Assembly (NCBI GenBank): GCA_951799445.1 | Contig: OX637292.1 | Span: 7,815,296 to 7,879,295 of the forward strand | DNA: 64,000 nt | Reading direction: 5' to 3' | Source of the DNA: Pseudisothecium myosuroides | Taxonomy: Eukaryota > Streptophyta > Bryopsida > Hypnales > Lembophyllaceae | Shown here: positions 34,220-46,004 of the stretch, piece by piece | Layout: each line of letters opens with the position of its first letter | Position numbering within the stretch: position 1 is the stretch's first letter | The notes under the pieces: model-generated | Told to the model about the DNA's origin: nothing | What the model saw: the letters and a program-made list of their open reading frames with translations, nothing else | Database searches by the model: none | Position numbers and translations under genes: made by a program

Positions 34220-36478
34220 TACTATTACTTCTCTTTGTTTGATATGGTTCAAAATTTAATACCTTTTGTCTTTTTATTCATAGCTTTTTGAATATATAGT
34301 CAGTTGTAAAATTTGGTCATATATTGACTACCTAGAAAATCATTTCAATGGAGAATGGATCTTTTTGTCCCTCGACTTTACCATAGATACTCCTAGACTT
34401 ATAAATATTCACCATTGAAATGATTAAAATACAAAATAATGAATCAAAACTTCATTTCATCATATGCAATTCAATTTTCTCAAATATATGACTTTAGCTT
34501 CACAATCTAAGTAGCTATTTTTTCTATTTTTATCGATGAAGGTCACTCAGAAGAAAGTTTATTCCAAAAAGAATTATAAATATCCATCAATGTTGTCATC
34601 ATCTTCTACAGCTACGGCTAGAAGTGTGATATTCAAGCTTAGGATGCTATAAGAACTCTAAGTTTGTTGAAGATGGATCCAAGATAATTTGGCCGGGTTT
34701 TTTTGTTGCTTGATTTTTGTTGCTCAGAAGCTTTTTGCAAGGTAAGGTAACACTGCCCAATACCGTCATCTATAGGACCTTCTCAATTGCGTTACTGGCC
34801 CACCCATTACTACAATCTTAGCAACCTTTTGTCATGATGGCAATGCCCTTGGGAAGCAGACACGTCAACCCACACTTTAAGAAGGATAAGCCCACGCTTC
34901 AACAAGGGTCTATTCATGCTTTAACATTTTAGCTTTGAAAAATCACAAAAAATTCACTTTTAGTCGAAATGTCTTCTTTCTTTTTGCAAATGACGTCTTT
35001 CAAAAAATTTCAATCTTTAAAAAATATAGGAGCTGACAAATAGTTTTTCCAAAGTATATAGATAGCAAATCTATGTGATAATGGGCAATTCTACCTTAAT
35101 AGTTGCAAATTTTGGAGATTGCTATTTGCAAAGTAATGAAGAAGAAGATAAAGTTTTTGATTGATGTTGGTGAAGTTTTGTGCACATTATTAGCTCCTAA
35201 AGTTTTGTGGGTGTTTTTTGAGCAAGACTTCAACAAAATAACACATGTGGAGTAGTCAAATTTGTAATTTTTTTGCAACTTTTAACTCTAGGATCTTGTA
35301 CCTCAATTGAATGTCTACATCTTCACCACTTTTCAAAGCCTAATTCTTTGACATCTTTAAGATTATAATGTTCAAAGTAGTCTGATAATCTTTTTCATTG
35401 TCTCAAAAGGTGAACTTTCTCAACTTTGATAAATTCTTCTTTTAATCTACTTATGATTTAGAAAAATTCTAAAATAAAATAATAAATCTTAAATTGCAAA
35501 CTTGTTTCTTTTGCAAATTGACTTGTTGAAAAGTTGACTAGAAGAAATTTCCATTTTACATAAAAGTTTTAGAAAATACCGTCAAGAATTGCATTCATAG
35601 GATCTTGCCAAAAAATGAAAAATCCCATCTTGGTCATTGAAAGACTTCACATGTTAGTGTAGCTCCATCTCTAAAGCTTTCCTTTTGTTTTTGTGAAAAA
35701 AATCGATTTTTGCAATCCTTGCAAAAGTTGTTGGAATTTGTGTTTCTTGGATTTGTATGCATCTTTTGACCAAATGAAATACATGACACTATACTAATAA
35801 TATCATTTAGGATTATGTTGCATTTCTTGTTACTTAACTTATAATTCAAATCACTCTAATTCTCATTTAGTTGACAAATAGTGTTTATGTTGACATTTAA
35901 TGTTGATAACTCTAGTAGTACTATTGACACTTAATGTTAGAGTTTGTAATTAGTGTTGCAAACATTTAATTTCATTATTAGTGTAATGGGGTGTAGGCAT
36001 GGTTGTTTGATTAGGTTCCAACCCAAAGGATGACGTCATTGACGTGTATCTAGTGGATGGATTTTGATGTATTCACAAAATTACATGTCGGGTTGGATTC
36101 CAAGACCCAAACCCACATTATCCTTTCTTTAATATGTAGTTATATTTTATAAAAGTTGAATTGCTTTTCCTTGGTTTTAGTGGAATTTGAGTCAATTTGC
36201 TCATAATCAAGAATGGCTTGAATGTGACAATGGATTGTGAGTATGGCGATGTTAGTCTTTGTGGCGAATGTTTTAGCGACGCCTTAAGCACTGGCATTGT
36301 CTCAGAAGGCACTCTTATTCTGGGAATGTGAAGGTGGTTGTAAAGAAGTCTCGCTCCCAACAGGTCATTATTTATTGAAGATAGGTTTTTGCATCATTAA
36401 TTGCATTGCTGAAAAAAGTGAGTTGAGTAATATCAATTTTGTCTTGGAGAATTTTGTCCATTGAATGATATAGGATAG
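34220..36478. other. Intergenic, no gene recognised
   Basis: About 2.3 kb of AT-rich sequence holding only short ORFs without family features. The central part (34740-34930) is less AT-rich but has no coding match I can name. Confidence 0.35.
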
Positions 36479-36482
36479 TTAA

Positions 36483-37417
36483 CCCCTAAAGGCCCAAGGC
36501 TTTTTTTCTGCCAAAAAACCATCAAAACTGCCATTTCTATAGCAAGGAGTAAAAAAAAATGAAAAATGTTTTTTTTTCACATCTAACCGCAGGATCTTAC
36601 ACCTAATTAGTATGAGAATGTGTGGAAAAAATTCCAGAATTTTTGACTGCTCAAATTGCAAGATATCTGCGTTTAAAGTGGAAAAAACAAGTATTTCAGC
36701 ACATTGCGAGACTAGATTTTTTGACTTTAAACATTTTTCACTTAAAATTTTTGCACTACAGAGTTTTGTGCTTCAAATTTTTATAGTGGAGAATTGAGTT
36801 GAGAGTCTAGGGAAAAAAAAAATATTCAAAAAAACTTAATTATCATTCCTAAATTTTTTTTTTAAGTAGAAGTAGGTATGAGATAGAAGGAAAATCTAAA
36901 ACATTAATATATTTTAGATGGAATTAAAATTCACTAATCCCAATGGTGAGATTGTTCTAGCAAGTAAACTAAACCATGAGAATTTTTTTTTTATAAAAAT
37001 TGCAAAAGTAGCATTTAGAAATGAATCCTACAAGTTATTTTTTTCAAGAAGATGCTCTAACTGCCCCAAAAACAAGAATGTCCGTAACTTTTTCATAACA
37101 AATCCAAATGAAATGAATCAAAGCTTTCCAGATAGACAAAAATATAATCTACAAGAAAAAATATATATAAAAAAAAAAATCAAAATTTTGCCAAATTTTG
37201 CTTGCTGCCCGGACTGCCCAGTTACGAAAAAAAGTAACATATTTGGCCATAACTTTTGACTCCTATTTCCAAATGTCCTGAAATTTAGTGCAGATGAAAG
37301 ATATTCCTTGCGCCTACCTTCTATTAAAATTTCAGCTTAAAATATGGAAATCTCTAGTCACACAAACCTGCCCAAAATTTCTACACGGCCAAAAAATGCA
37401 TGCCGGTCCTTTAGGGG
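36483..37417 (-). mobile_element. TTAA-flanked element, family L, copy E (935 bp, complete)
   Basis: It is bounded by TTAA at 36479-36482 and 37418-37421. It starts CCCCTAAAGGCCCAAGG and ends GGTCCTTTAGGGG. It is the cleanest copy and defines the terminal inverted repeat. It lacks a transposase. Confidence 0.88.
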
Positions 37418-37428
37418 TTAATAATCTA

Positions 37429-37601
37429 CAGTAGAACCTCCCTAAGTCGATCCTCTATAAGCCAATCTTGTCAGACCGGTCTCGGACTAGGCCATATAAC
37501 AAAGGTTGTGACTAAAAATGACCTGCCAAAAGCCAATAAACCTCCCTAACGTAATCTTGTCAGACCAATCCGGGACCAATCAACTTAAAGAGATTCTACT
37601 G
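37429..37601. mobile_element. pogo/Emigrant-like MITE 1 (173 bp)
   Basis: The ends CAGTAGAACCTC and GAGATTCTACTG are flanked by TA (37427-37428, 37602-37603). CAGT-AACCTC termini with TA are typical of plant pogo-like MITEs. Internal repeats of AATCTTGTCAGACC occur twice. Confidence 0.82.
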
Positions 37602-37648
37602 TATCTATTAGAATATCTTCTTAATAATCACAAACTTGTATTATTCTA

Positions 37649-37817
37649 CAGTAGAATCTTAGTGCATATTGCCGGGACTATGCACTAAAAGAGGTTCTGT
37701 ACTAACCATTGCCTAATGTGGCCTCCAACTATTGCTCAGCAATAAAGATTTCAAAGTATAACCTCTCTTACTACATATTATGCACTAAGAGAGTATGCAG
37801 TAAACAAGGTTTTATTG
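37649..37817. mobile_element. pogo/Emigrant-like MITE 2 (169 bp)
   Basis: It begins CAGTAGAATCTTAGTGCAT and ends AAGGTTTTATTG, with TA on both sides (37647-37648, 37818-37819). An inner hairpin uses TTAGTGCATA and TATGCACTAA. It lies 47 bp from the first pogo-like MITE. Confidence 0.78.
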
Positions 37818-37904
37818 TACAAATGTTGAGGTCATACATTTCTTGTTTTATTCTATAAAGACTAATTTTCTTCAATTGAAAGATCAAATCAATATACACT
37901 CAAG

Positions 37905-39309
37905 ACTAATTGCAAGAAAGATTGGTCAATTTTGTCACACTTTGGCAAAACAAGTTTGTCCTCTACTATAACTTTTGAATTAAAAACCCAATGGCAAAAA
38001 CAAAAAAAGCGTTTCTAAATGTCTTGATTATAATCACATCCTTTATTTTTCAAAAAATTTAAAAAATCATTTTATATTTAAAAGTCAATTTCTCTAATTT
38101 TGTCACACTTTCAAGTTTGGAGTTTTTGAATACTATTGAGCGGTTTAAATTAATGATTTTCAATTGAAATTTTTATGGTATATTTTTATAATAGGCAGAC
38201 ATGATCCTACCAAAGGGCATCTAAAAATACATTATTTTATATCCTCCACGTTTGTGCAAAGAGGCCTCCTTTACGCTCGCACTTGTGAACAATAGAAATG
38301 GTATTGACTTCATTTTTTTGGTTAAAACTCATCAGTAGGAAGTCTTCCTATACGGTCAATTTTTAATTTTTTTTATAACTTTTTTTTCTATTTTTTACAA
38401 ATCAAAACGTCAAAGTATGTATGTTTTGGGATATATTCTCAAACATAGAATTGTGGCTAGAAAATACATACTTTGGCTTTTTAATTTGTAAAAAAAAAAG
38501 AACAAAAAATTATTTAAAAACTAAAAATTGACCATATAGGAAGACTTCCTACTAATGAGTTTCAACCAAAAAAATGACATCAACACCATTTCTATTGTTC
38601 ACAAATGCGCGCACAAAGAAGGCCTCTTTGCACAAACGTGGAGGATATAAAATAATGTATTTTTAGATGCCTTTTGGTAGGAACTTGTTTGCCTATTATA
38701 AAAATATACCATAGAAATTTCAATTGAAAATCATTAATTTAAACCACTCAATAGTATTCAAAACCTCCAAACTCAAAAGTGTGACAAATTAGAGAAATTG
38801 ACTTTTAAATATAAAATAATTTTTAATTTAAAAAAATAAAATAAGGGATATGATTACAATCATTAGAGGAGATTTGAGGGGTCCAAGAGACTGTTTCGGG
38901 GCTGTTCCTTGCTATGAACTAGCGCAGTCCCATCAGAATATTAAAATAATAAAAAAATAATATTAATTTTTAAAATTTAATTTAATTATTTAATTATTAA
39001 AATAAAAAATAAAAAATATTGAAAAATATTTTTTTTTTGTAAAAAAATAATTAAAAAATATTGAAAGAATAATTTTTGACTTGGCAGTTTCTTGGACACG
39101 TCAGATTACAATTCCCAAGCCATTTCCACAATTCCCATAGCCCGGGAACTTGCAGTCTCATAGACCCTTCAAATCTCCTCTAGTGCAAGACATCTTGAAA
39201 CAATTTTTTTGTTTTTGGCATTGGGTTTTTAATTCAAAATTTATAGTAGAGGACGAACTTGTTTTGCCAAAATGTGACGAAAATTGACCAGTCTTTCTTG
39301 CAATCACCC
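37905..39309. mobile_element. Large fold-back element with GCAAGAAAG ends, carrying a nested MITE
   Basis: The two halves are complementary almost end to end (about 540 bp per arm, centre near 38450). Outer ends are ATTGCAAGAAAG and CTTTCTTGCAAT, and both arms contain CAAAACAAGTT and ATAAAATAATG phrases. The right arm is broken by the TA-flanked MITE at 38866-39180. The termini relate it to the GCAAGAAAC-ended family. Confidence 0.82.
38866..39180. mobile_element. TA-flanked MITE with GAGGAG ends, copy 2 (315 bp)
   Basis: The ends are GAGGAGATTTGAGGGGTC and GACCCTTCAAATCTCCTC, flanked by TA (38864-38865, 39181-39182). The AT-rich palindromic centre matches copy 1 at 8847-9147. Insertion into one arm of the fold-back is visible by comparing the two arms. 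Confidence 0.85.
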
Positions 39310-39886
39310 TGATTTGAAGATGGTTGATTAAAAAAAACACCATTTGTAGTATATTTAGGGCATAGGCTTGTCTATACAGGTGATGACCAAGCCTCTTTGG
39401 ATTCTTTGACACATAAACTACTTCTAACTTTTGAAATTTTATTGACAAAAACAAAAATTATTGTAGTTTTTTGTAGTCATGTTCATAAATATTTAAAAAA
39501 ATGTGCCATTTACAAAACTATATATACGTAGAGCCCTCAGAACAAAATGGAGAATTTCCAATTTATATGGTCATAGGTATGGAGGTTCCAATCACCAGCA
39601 CATAGATTATCTATTGGAAGGTCATTTTAATGTACTAATTTTTCCACAACCAAATTAGTTAAACTTTTGAATGGAGTCATGTAAGGTTACAATGTGTTAC
39701 AAAACACGTCATGTAGTTAAAATCTCTTCTCCAAATGATTCAAAAGTTCAGGCAAAATCAAAACAATCAAGTTTTGACAACATAGGGCCAAAAAAATATA
39801 TATCTCATGTAAAATATCTCAAAGTAACATTTCACCTTTTTATTTATATTTGTCATGTATAGGTTGTTGTTTGGAGATAAATAGTA

Positions 39887-40456
39887 CTCTCTCCGTCCCA
39901 AAATGATTCTAGTATGTTGGTCTTAATTTTTTGTCCTAAAATGATCTTCCTATATATTGCACTTTGTGACATTGCGAATTGGTCAGATTTGGTTTTCAAT
40001 TGCTATTAGGGACTAATAAAACAACTCCAAGTAGTAGTTCCTCCCTCCATCTATACAATCATCAATCAAAAGACAAATGAAATGACTGAAGGGATCAATC
40101 AACAGTGTTCATTTTTATTTTTTGCATCTCTTTGAGTGTTGCCCAAATGAAAAAGGTGAAGCTTTGGAGGCAAAACAGAGGTCCACACATGGGCTTGGGC
40201 CCATATTAAATACCCACAAAATGATGACCTCACACTCAACAATTAAGTGCCTACCCGTGCTCCTTGAAAATGTCCAAAAAATTCACCTTCTAGTACTTCA
40301 AAACAACACTTTGAAAAGGGCTCCAAAACTCAATTACTTAGACAATAGAAGTGCACTAAATTCTACTTATTGCGCAAAATGGGTTTGAAAATTTTATTTT
40401 CAACCTTGATCATGAACATTTTGACCAACAAGAAGGTTAGTTTGGGAGGAAGGGAG
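39887..40456. mobile_element. Stowaway-like element (570 bp)
   Basis: The left end CTCTCTCCGTCCC and right end GGGAGGAAGGGAG are flanked by TA (39885-39886, 40457-40458). This is the classic plant Stowaway terminus. An internal CTCCCTCCATC near 40041 hints at a composite of two copies. Confidence 0.8.
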
Positions 40457-41079
40457 TATTTTTTATATGTGAACTGCAACAATCATGGCAACTTTTGAAC
40501 CATGAAGAAACTTCTTCTACTATTGTTCATCTTTGAGAATATTTAAAAATAGAATTGTAGATTGATTGTTTCATATTCTTTGTACTTTGCAAATTTTAAA
40601 GCTTTTATATTTGAAAAGAATATAAATAAACAAAAAAAATACATGTAGGCATTCATATAGGTTTAAATTAAATTTTAATGAAGACGCTTTAATAATATTT
40701 TATAAGTTTTTAATTAAATTATTAAATGTTTCTTTAATATTATGCATTATTTTTTTATTTAAAAAAAACCCTCTATTAGTACGCTCTACAACAGGGTCCA
40801 AAATAATCAAATTTTAGAAATAAACAAGACGTGTGGGCCCTCAAGAATCACCTACAAAATCATATATTGAAGAAATTTGGGTCTATTATAAAGATAATTT
40901 TTTAATTTATTAAATAGTTTTTATCTCTAAAACATTCAAAACAACTACAATTACTACATAGGTGCAACAATGGTGGCAACAGAAGGGAGGTGAAATTGGA
41001 AAATACATAATGTGGACTTGCATTCTTTGCAACATACACAATTTTCCCTACTAGAGTGTTTTTCCAGAAGACTTAATTC
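40457..41079. other. Intergenic, no recognised feature
   Basis: AT-rich sequence with no gene or element end that I can support. Confidence 0.35.
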
Positions 41080-41362
41080 ATCAAGAGGGTTTGCTCAGAC
41101 TGAGATCCACAATTTCCATAGAAGCTGGTTTTTCCTTATGTTTTCTATCATGTGGGCCTCCTAGTACTAATCTTCGTGGAGGAATTGTGTTATAGTTCAC
41201 CTTTGCCATCTCTTGAAGAATCTTGAAGGCTTTATCTATGTCTCCTTTGGAAGCTAAATATCAAGGACTTTTGGGAACGATGGCAGGAGTAGAATAAGAA
41301 CAAGGCTGCAAGTGACACAGACGATAGGCACTTCCAGCCCAAAGTGGGCATCACAGCCTCTA
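41080..41362 (-). pseudogene. Relic exon of an SVOP/OCT4-like MFS transporter
   Basis: The minus strand encodes VMPTLGWKCLSSVSLAALF and then, one nucleotide out of frame, a VPKSP segment, an in-frame TGA, and YLASKGDIDKAFKILQEMAK followed by IPPRRLV. This matches the order of a plant SV2-related transporter exon (transmembrane helix, P-x-SPRYL, then a K/A-rich helix). The TGA replaces the Arg of SPRYL. A splice acceptor-like GCAG precedes it. No other exons were found nearby, so it is a fragment. Confidence 0.55.
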
Positions 41363-42779
41363 CTGCATCAGCAGTTAAAATGTTCCTATCAGTCACGAGT
41401 ACAGTTTTCATGCTGCACCCTCAAAGTCACCACAAAGTATGTTAAGCGACGTCCTCACGTTCAATGAACACAACTTACTGATAATCGCACAAAAGACACT
41501 ACAAGAAAATTGACCTTAAACAACTAATGAATACAACTGCAAATACATTCTTCTTTGGATATATTTCATTGGAAAGCGACTGCAATGTGGAAAGATACTC
41601 CCTGTCGACCACAAGTACCAAATTCAAGCTAAATCCTGAAAATAACCACAAAAATCGTGCAGCTATGGTTTAATGGTCAAAGAACACAATTTAATAATCT
41701 TTGCACAAGATGAAATTAAATGAACTTCCTTTGAAAGTCCCACACAAATCAACACACATCCATGGGGTCTTTCAGCCGAATTCATCTAATGTCCGCATTG
41801 TCAAAGTGAACAAATTCCCTTTAGACATTAGGAGGCTCAGAAATAGAGCATCTAAAGGCTGGTCCGCCTTTTTCATGTATTTCCTTGGATGGGAATATTT
41901 TTAGCTCATTTTTCAGACAAAGAGAAATTGATGAGGAATCTAACCCAAGTGGTTTTGTATTTTTCCAAGCATTTTTGAATTACTTATGAATTTTCAAACG
42001 AGTTGGGTCGTAGGTCCTTGTTTGTGACCCTAGGTCTTTCATAAACGGTTCACTTGCAATTCTAAGTAAAAATGGGGAAAGCAAAGAGAATGATTGGCTC
42101 TTGCAATTAACAATACTTTTTTCCTTGATTCATTCAATGACTATACTAGTCAATTTCATAACCAACTCATGTCCATTTCATACCCATCTATAAGGTCCAT
42201 TCTTAATGCCCGCTCCGTTTTACAGCCTCCTACCTTATCTCTTGAAAGAACACATCTCAGATATCTTTACACAAGAAACAAATACAAGAATACTAGCCTT
42301 AAAAAGTAGGTGAATGCAACTGGAAAATGACTGCAATGTGAGAATTTGATGAAAGTCCTGCCAAAGTTCCTAGGGGCAAGTTCTTCAAAGAAAATAATCC
42401 AAGACTCGCAACTGAACTAACGAAGAAAGATGTTCAGATGGAGAAGATGGACCGACCCAAGCTAGTGATGCCTCGAGAATTGAACCCAAAGTTCAGAACA
42501 AGGAGATGATGACCATCCAGAGGCCTCGATGGGCAGATGGCACGAATTCCATGAACTGGGCAGAGATAACAGGTCCCCCACCGAGCCCAACGCCAACCAA
42601 CCCCCGAAGCAGCATGAGAGTGAGCTAATTCGGAGACATTGCACAAAGCTAAAGTGAATTTTTGCTATTTGTTTGTACCAATTATGTTGACATTTGCACC
42701 AATTAGGGTGTAGAATTTCTTGTTAGTTCAACCTTATTGCTTTCAATTCTGCAATCTAAAGTGGCTTTGGTCATTAATG
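41363..42779. other. Intergenic; lone CACTA-type terminus at 41497
   Basis: The motif CACTACAAGAAAA (41497-41509) is the standard terminus of plant CACTA elements, but no partner end was found. Short ORFs here have no family features. Confidence 0.35.
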
Positions 42780-43235
42780 CCAGAACTCAAAACTCTCTTC
42801 TGCGATTATAAACAAGCCAAATATGAAGATGATCAGGTCATCGTTGATGGATACCTTGATACATCCCACATAAAAGCAAGCAAGCAATGCTAAATCTAAT
42901 AATCAACTTATCAAGCAGATGTAATGCACCAAAGATAAGTATTGAACTCCCTTCTGCGTTGTAAACAAGCCAAACATGAAGCATAAATCAGCTCACGGTT
43001 AATGTATACCTTATACCATCCCATATAACAGCAAGCAATCAGCTACCAACTTATCAAGCAGAGGTAAAGCACTACAAAGACAAGTATTGAACTCCCTTCA
43101 GCATTTGTAAACAAGCCAAACATGAAGCATTATAAGGTCACCGTTGAAGAAACCTTATCCCATCCCACATAACTGCAAGCAATCAGTTAAGTCTAAAAAT
43201 CAACTTACCAAGCAGACGTGACACACCAAGAAAAC
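42780..43235. repeat. Tandem repeat, three units of ~145-160 bp
   Basis: The phrases AAACAAGCCAAA-ATGAAG, CATCCCA-ATAA and CAACTTA-CAAGCAGA recur in the same order three times. Units start near 42785, 42945 and 43088. There is no coding content. Confidence 0.75.
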
Positions 43236-44693
43236 TATTGATTTCTCTCGAATTAGGAATGCATTAGGTCTTCTCGTCTTGGGACACAGATAAGGTAGAG
43301 ACTTCATTACCCATATAGTACATTCACCATATAGGTGAGCTTTGATTTATGCTAACTACGAAAACACCTCATCTATGGACATTTCGATTTTTGCAATTGA
43401 TTTTGAGCTAACCACAAATAAATGCGCAAACTTTGAGATGGTGCAAGTTTCTAATTGTTATAGCTAAAGGCTCAAAATTCAACTATATGGTGAATGGATA
43501 CTTTGCATTACTTAATATAGAACTTTCCATACCCATAACCATAACCATAACTAATCTATACCATCGCATTACCGCCTACAAATACGAACACCAAAAACAT
43601 TGCTCCATCCCACCACTTCAAGAATTTCAAGCCCTAAACTCAAATTCATCACACAACTCCAAACCCTACTCAAACATTGAGCAAACCACAAGCACATCAC
43701 AAATAATTCAGAAGGCCACTGAACTGTCAAATTGAAAACTGAGAATTGAACAACACACACATGAATTTATTCAGCAGCTAGCGAGAAGCATTCTCTGATA
43801 CCGACAGTGAGAAAAAACAGAACTAAGAGACAAAATTCAGAGACACTTCCAATCCGGGATTTTCGGAGACACACCCAATGTGGAATTCGACATGGAAAAG
43901 CACAGCAACCAAATTGCAGCTCATTTAGACTGGAAATTTTGAGATTTTTCTTTAGGATTACGAGGAATTGAGGCACCTTGAAATGCGCCTGTGAGCGCAC
44001 AAGTGTAAGCGAAAGATGGAAATTCCATAGGAGACGAGAGATTTGTGTGCGACATTTGCAACTTCCCCGATGTTCTCCGTCGCCGATGTTCAAGCGTTCC
44101 CCGATGTGCACATTCCCCAGCGCCAACGTTCAAGCGTTCAAGCGATCCCGCGATGTAAATAACAAGTTCTTCGAGCAACCGACATTCTACAGAGCAAGTT
44201 AGGGTTTCAACGAACATCGTCCCCCTGTTCCCCGCTCTCCCCGTTCCCATTGGGCCGCGGCGTTCCCCTCATTGGGAGCGTCAACGTTTCCAACGGGACC
44301 CATAAAAATAAGAAAGTAAAAATTTTGAGGCTTAAAAATCTAAATTCTCTCTCTCTCTATGATACAAATATATTTTCAAATTTTAATAAAAAAATAGATT
44401 TTAAAATAATAATTTTTTTGAAGGTAAATCTTATTGTTGCACTCTCATTAATAATTCATTAGACAATATAAGAAGGAGAGTTGTCATTGCTTGCTTTCAA
44501 TACTACTAGAAGTAGTGAATAAATCTATATTATGCCATCACCTAATATTTATGTAGGAACAAAAATGCCGGAAAAGAAGTTTAGGATTAAACACAACTAT
44601 ATTCACACTCAAAACTTCTACAAAAATAAGGTAGAAGCACTATAAAATGTCATGCTTCTACCCCAATTAGATGGGTGGTCTACATGATGACTA
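43236..44693. other. Gene-like, less AT-rich intergenic segment
   Basis: The part 43900-44290 is richer in GC and contains AACCCTAA-type promoter boxes (near 44200). It could be the leader of a lost gene, perhaps linked with the transporter relic. No domain is recognisable in its ORFs. Confidence 0.35.
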
Positions 44694-44697
44694 TTAA

Positions 44698-45862
44698 CCT
44701 CTAAAGGTCAGAGACTATGGTTTCACCAAAACCGCTCCAAAACTGCCAATTCTAATACAAGTACCAAACTTTAGGAAAAAAAGACATTTTTGGACACATG
44801 TAACCGTAGGCTCTTATAGAGTACTAGTTTGAGAAGTTGTGGAAAAAATTTCAGAATTTTCCACCGTGCGGATTGCAAGATAAGAGTGTTTGAATTGACA
44901 AAAACCCTTTTTTTGTCCCTGCGAAAATCTGGGCAGCTGCACTTCACAAGGTCACATTTGTATGAAAAAATGCCCCAAATGGTGGTTACTCTTTGGATTC
45001 ATTCTTCTACGCAAGTTGGCTACATGATTGAAAATTTTCAGATCATTTGGAATTGCACAACATATAGGAAAAAAAATAGTAAGTAGAAAGAAGTAGATAA
45101 TGATTCAAAACACTAAATTGTTAAGAATTTATTTATGGAATTGAAAAATGCCAATCCCAACGGTTGTAATGTTGTAATAAATAATCTACATCCAATGTTT
45201 TTATTTTTTTTCAAAAATATTGGAAATTGAGTGAAATAAAGGACTTCAAAGTTTATTTTAGAGTAGAGATTCCATAACTACCTTCAAACTAAGAATCCTC
45301 ATAACTTTTGACTCATTAATCCAAATGGAATGATTTAAAGCTTTCCACGTACATATAAATCTAAAGAACCAATTTTAAATTTTTATTTTAAAAAAAAATG
45401 ATTTTTAAAGAATTTTTTTGAGCTGCCCGGGTTGCCCGCCGTACACCGAAAATTACATATCATATAATAACTTTTTAACCATGTAGTCAAAAGTTATGAA
45501 AATTGTTGGGCCTTAACCCTGTAAGGACGCGAGGGGTGACCCTGGAAATCATGCATTGTATAACCATGAGAGTCATTGGAATAAAAAAATTCAAAAGTAC
45601 TCATTGGAAGTCAAGCTACTGTAGATGTGTACCACTTTCCACAAAAAAACTCCAAGGATGAATAGTTGTAGTTCTGTCCTACATTAGAGAATCCCTTGTC
45701 ATTCATCGAACACTTATAGTCCGCGGCGTCCTTCCTAGGTTAAAGATACTCCTCAGGCACATCTTGTGTGAAAATTTCAAAGAAAAAAAATAAAAACTCC
45801 ACTTGTAATGAGCTGCCCAAAATCGCTATGTTGTCAAAAAACAGGGTTTGGACCTTTAGGGG
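44698..45862 (-). mobile_element. TTAA-flanked element, family L, copy C (with nested MITE)
   Basis: It is bounded by TTAA at 44694-44697 and 45863-45866, starts CCTCTAAAGGTC and ends GACCTTTAGGGG. Subtracting the nested 223-bp MITE and one TTAA gives 938 bp. A plus-strand ORF (44829-45086) shares its last ~60 residues with ORFs of copies A and D. Confidence 0.88.
45517..45739. mobile_element. TTAA-flanked short MITE, family S, copy 2 (223 bp)
   Basis: TTAA flanks both sides (45513-45516, 45740-45743). It begins CCCTGTAAGGACGCG and ends CGTCCTTCCTAGG. Copies A and B show the same region of the host element without the insert, so the insertion boundaries are certain. Confidence 0.88.
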
Positions 45863-46004
45863 TTAATGTAGGAATTTTAGCCAAAAACAAACCTCAATCA
45901 TTTTCAAAATTTTACGGTACTCAATCTTTTATAAATTTTTTAAGTTGAATGCAGCATAGAGCACCTATTTATATTACTAGACTTCCCTTGAAAGGCACCC
46001 TTAA

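Noticed and set aside
36918..37259. 113-codon ORF
   Set aside because: It lies entirely inside family L copy E and is not kept in frame in other copies.
41497..41509. CACTA element terminus CACTACAAGAAAA
   Set aside because: No partner end or 3-bp duplication found, so no element is called.
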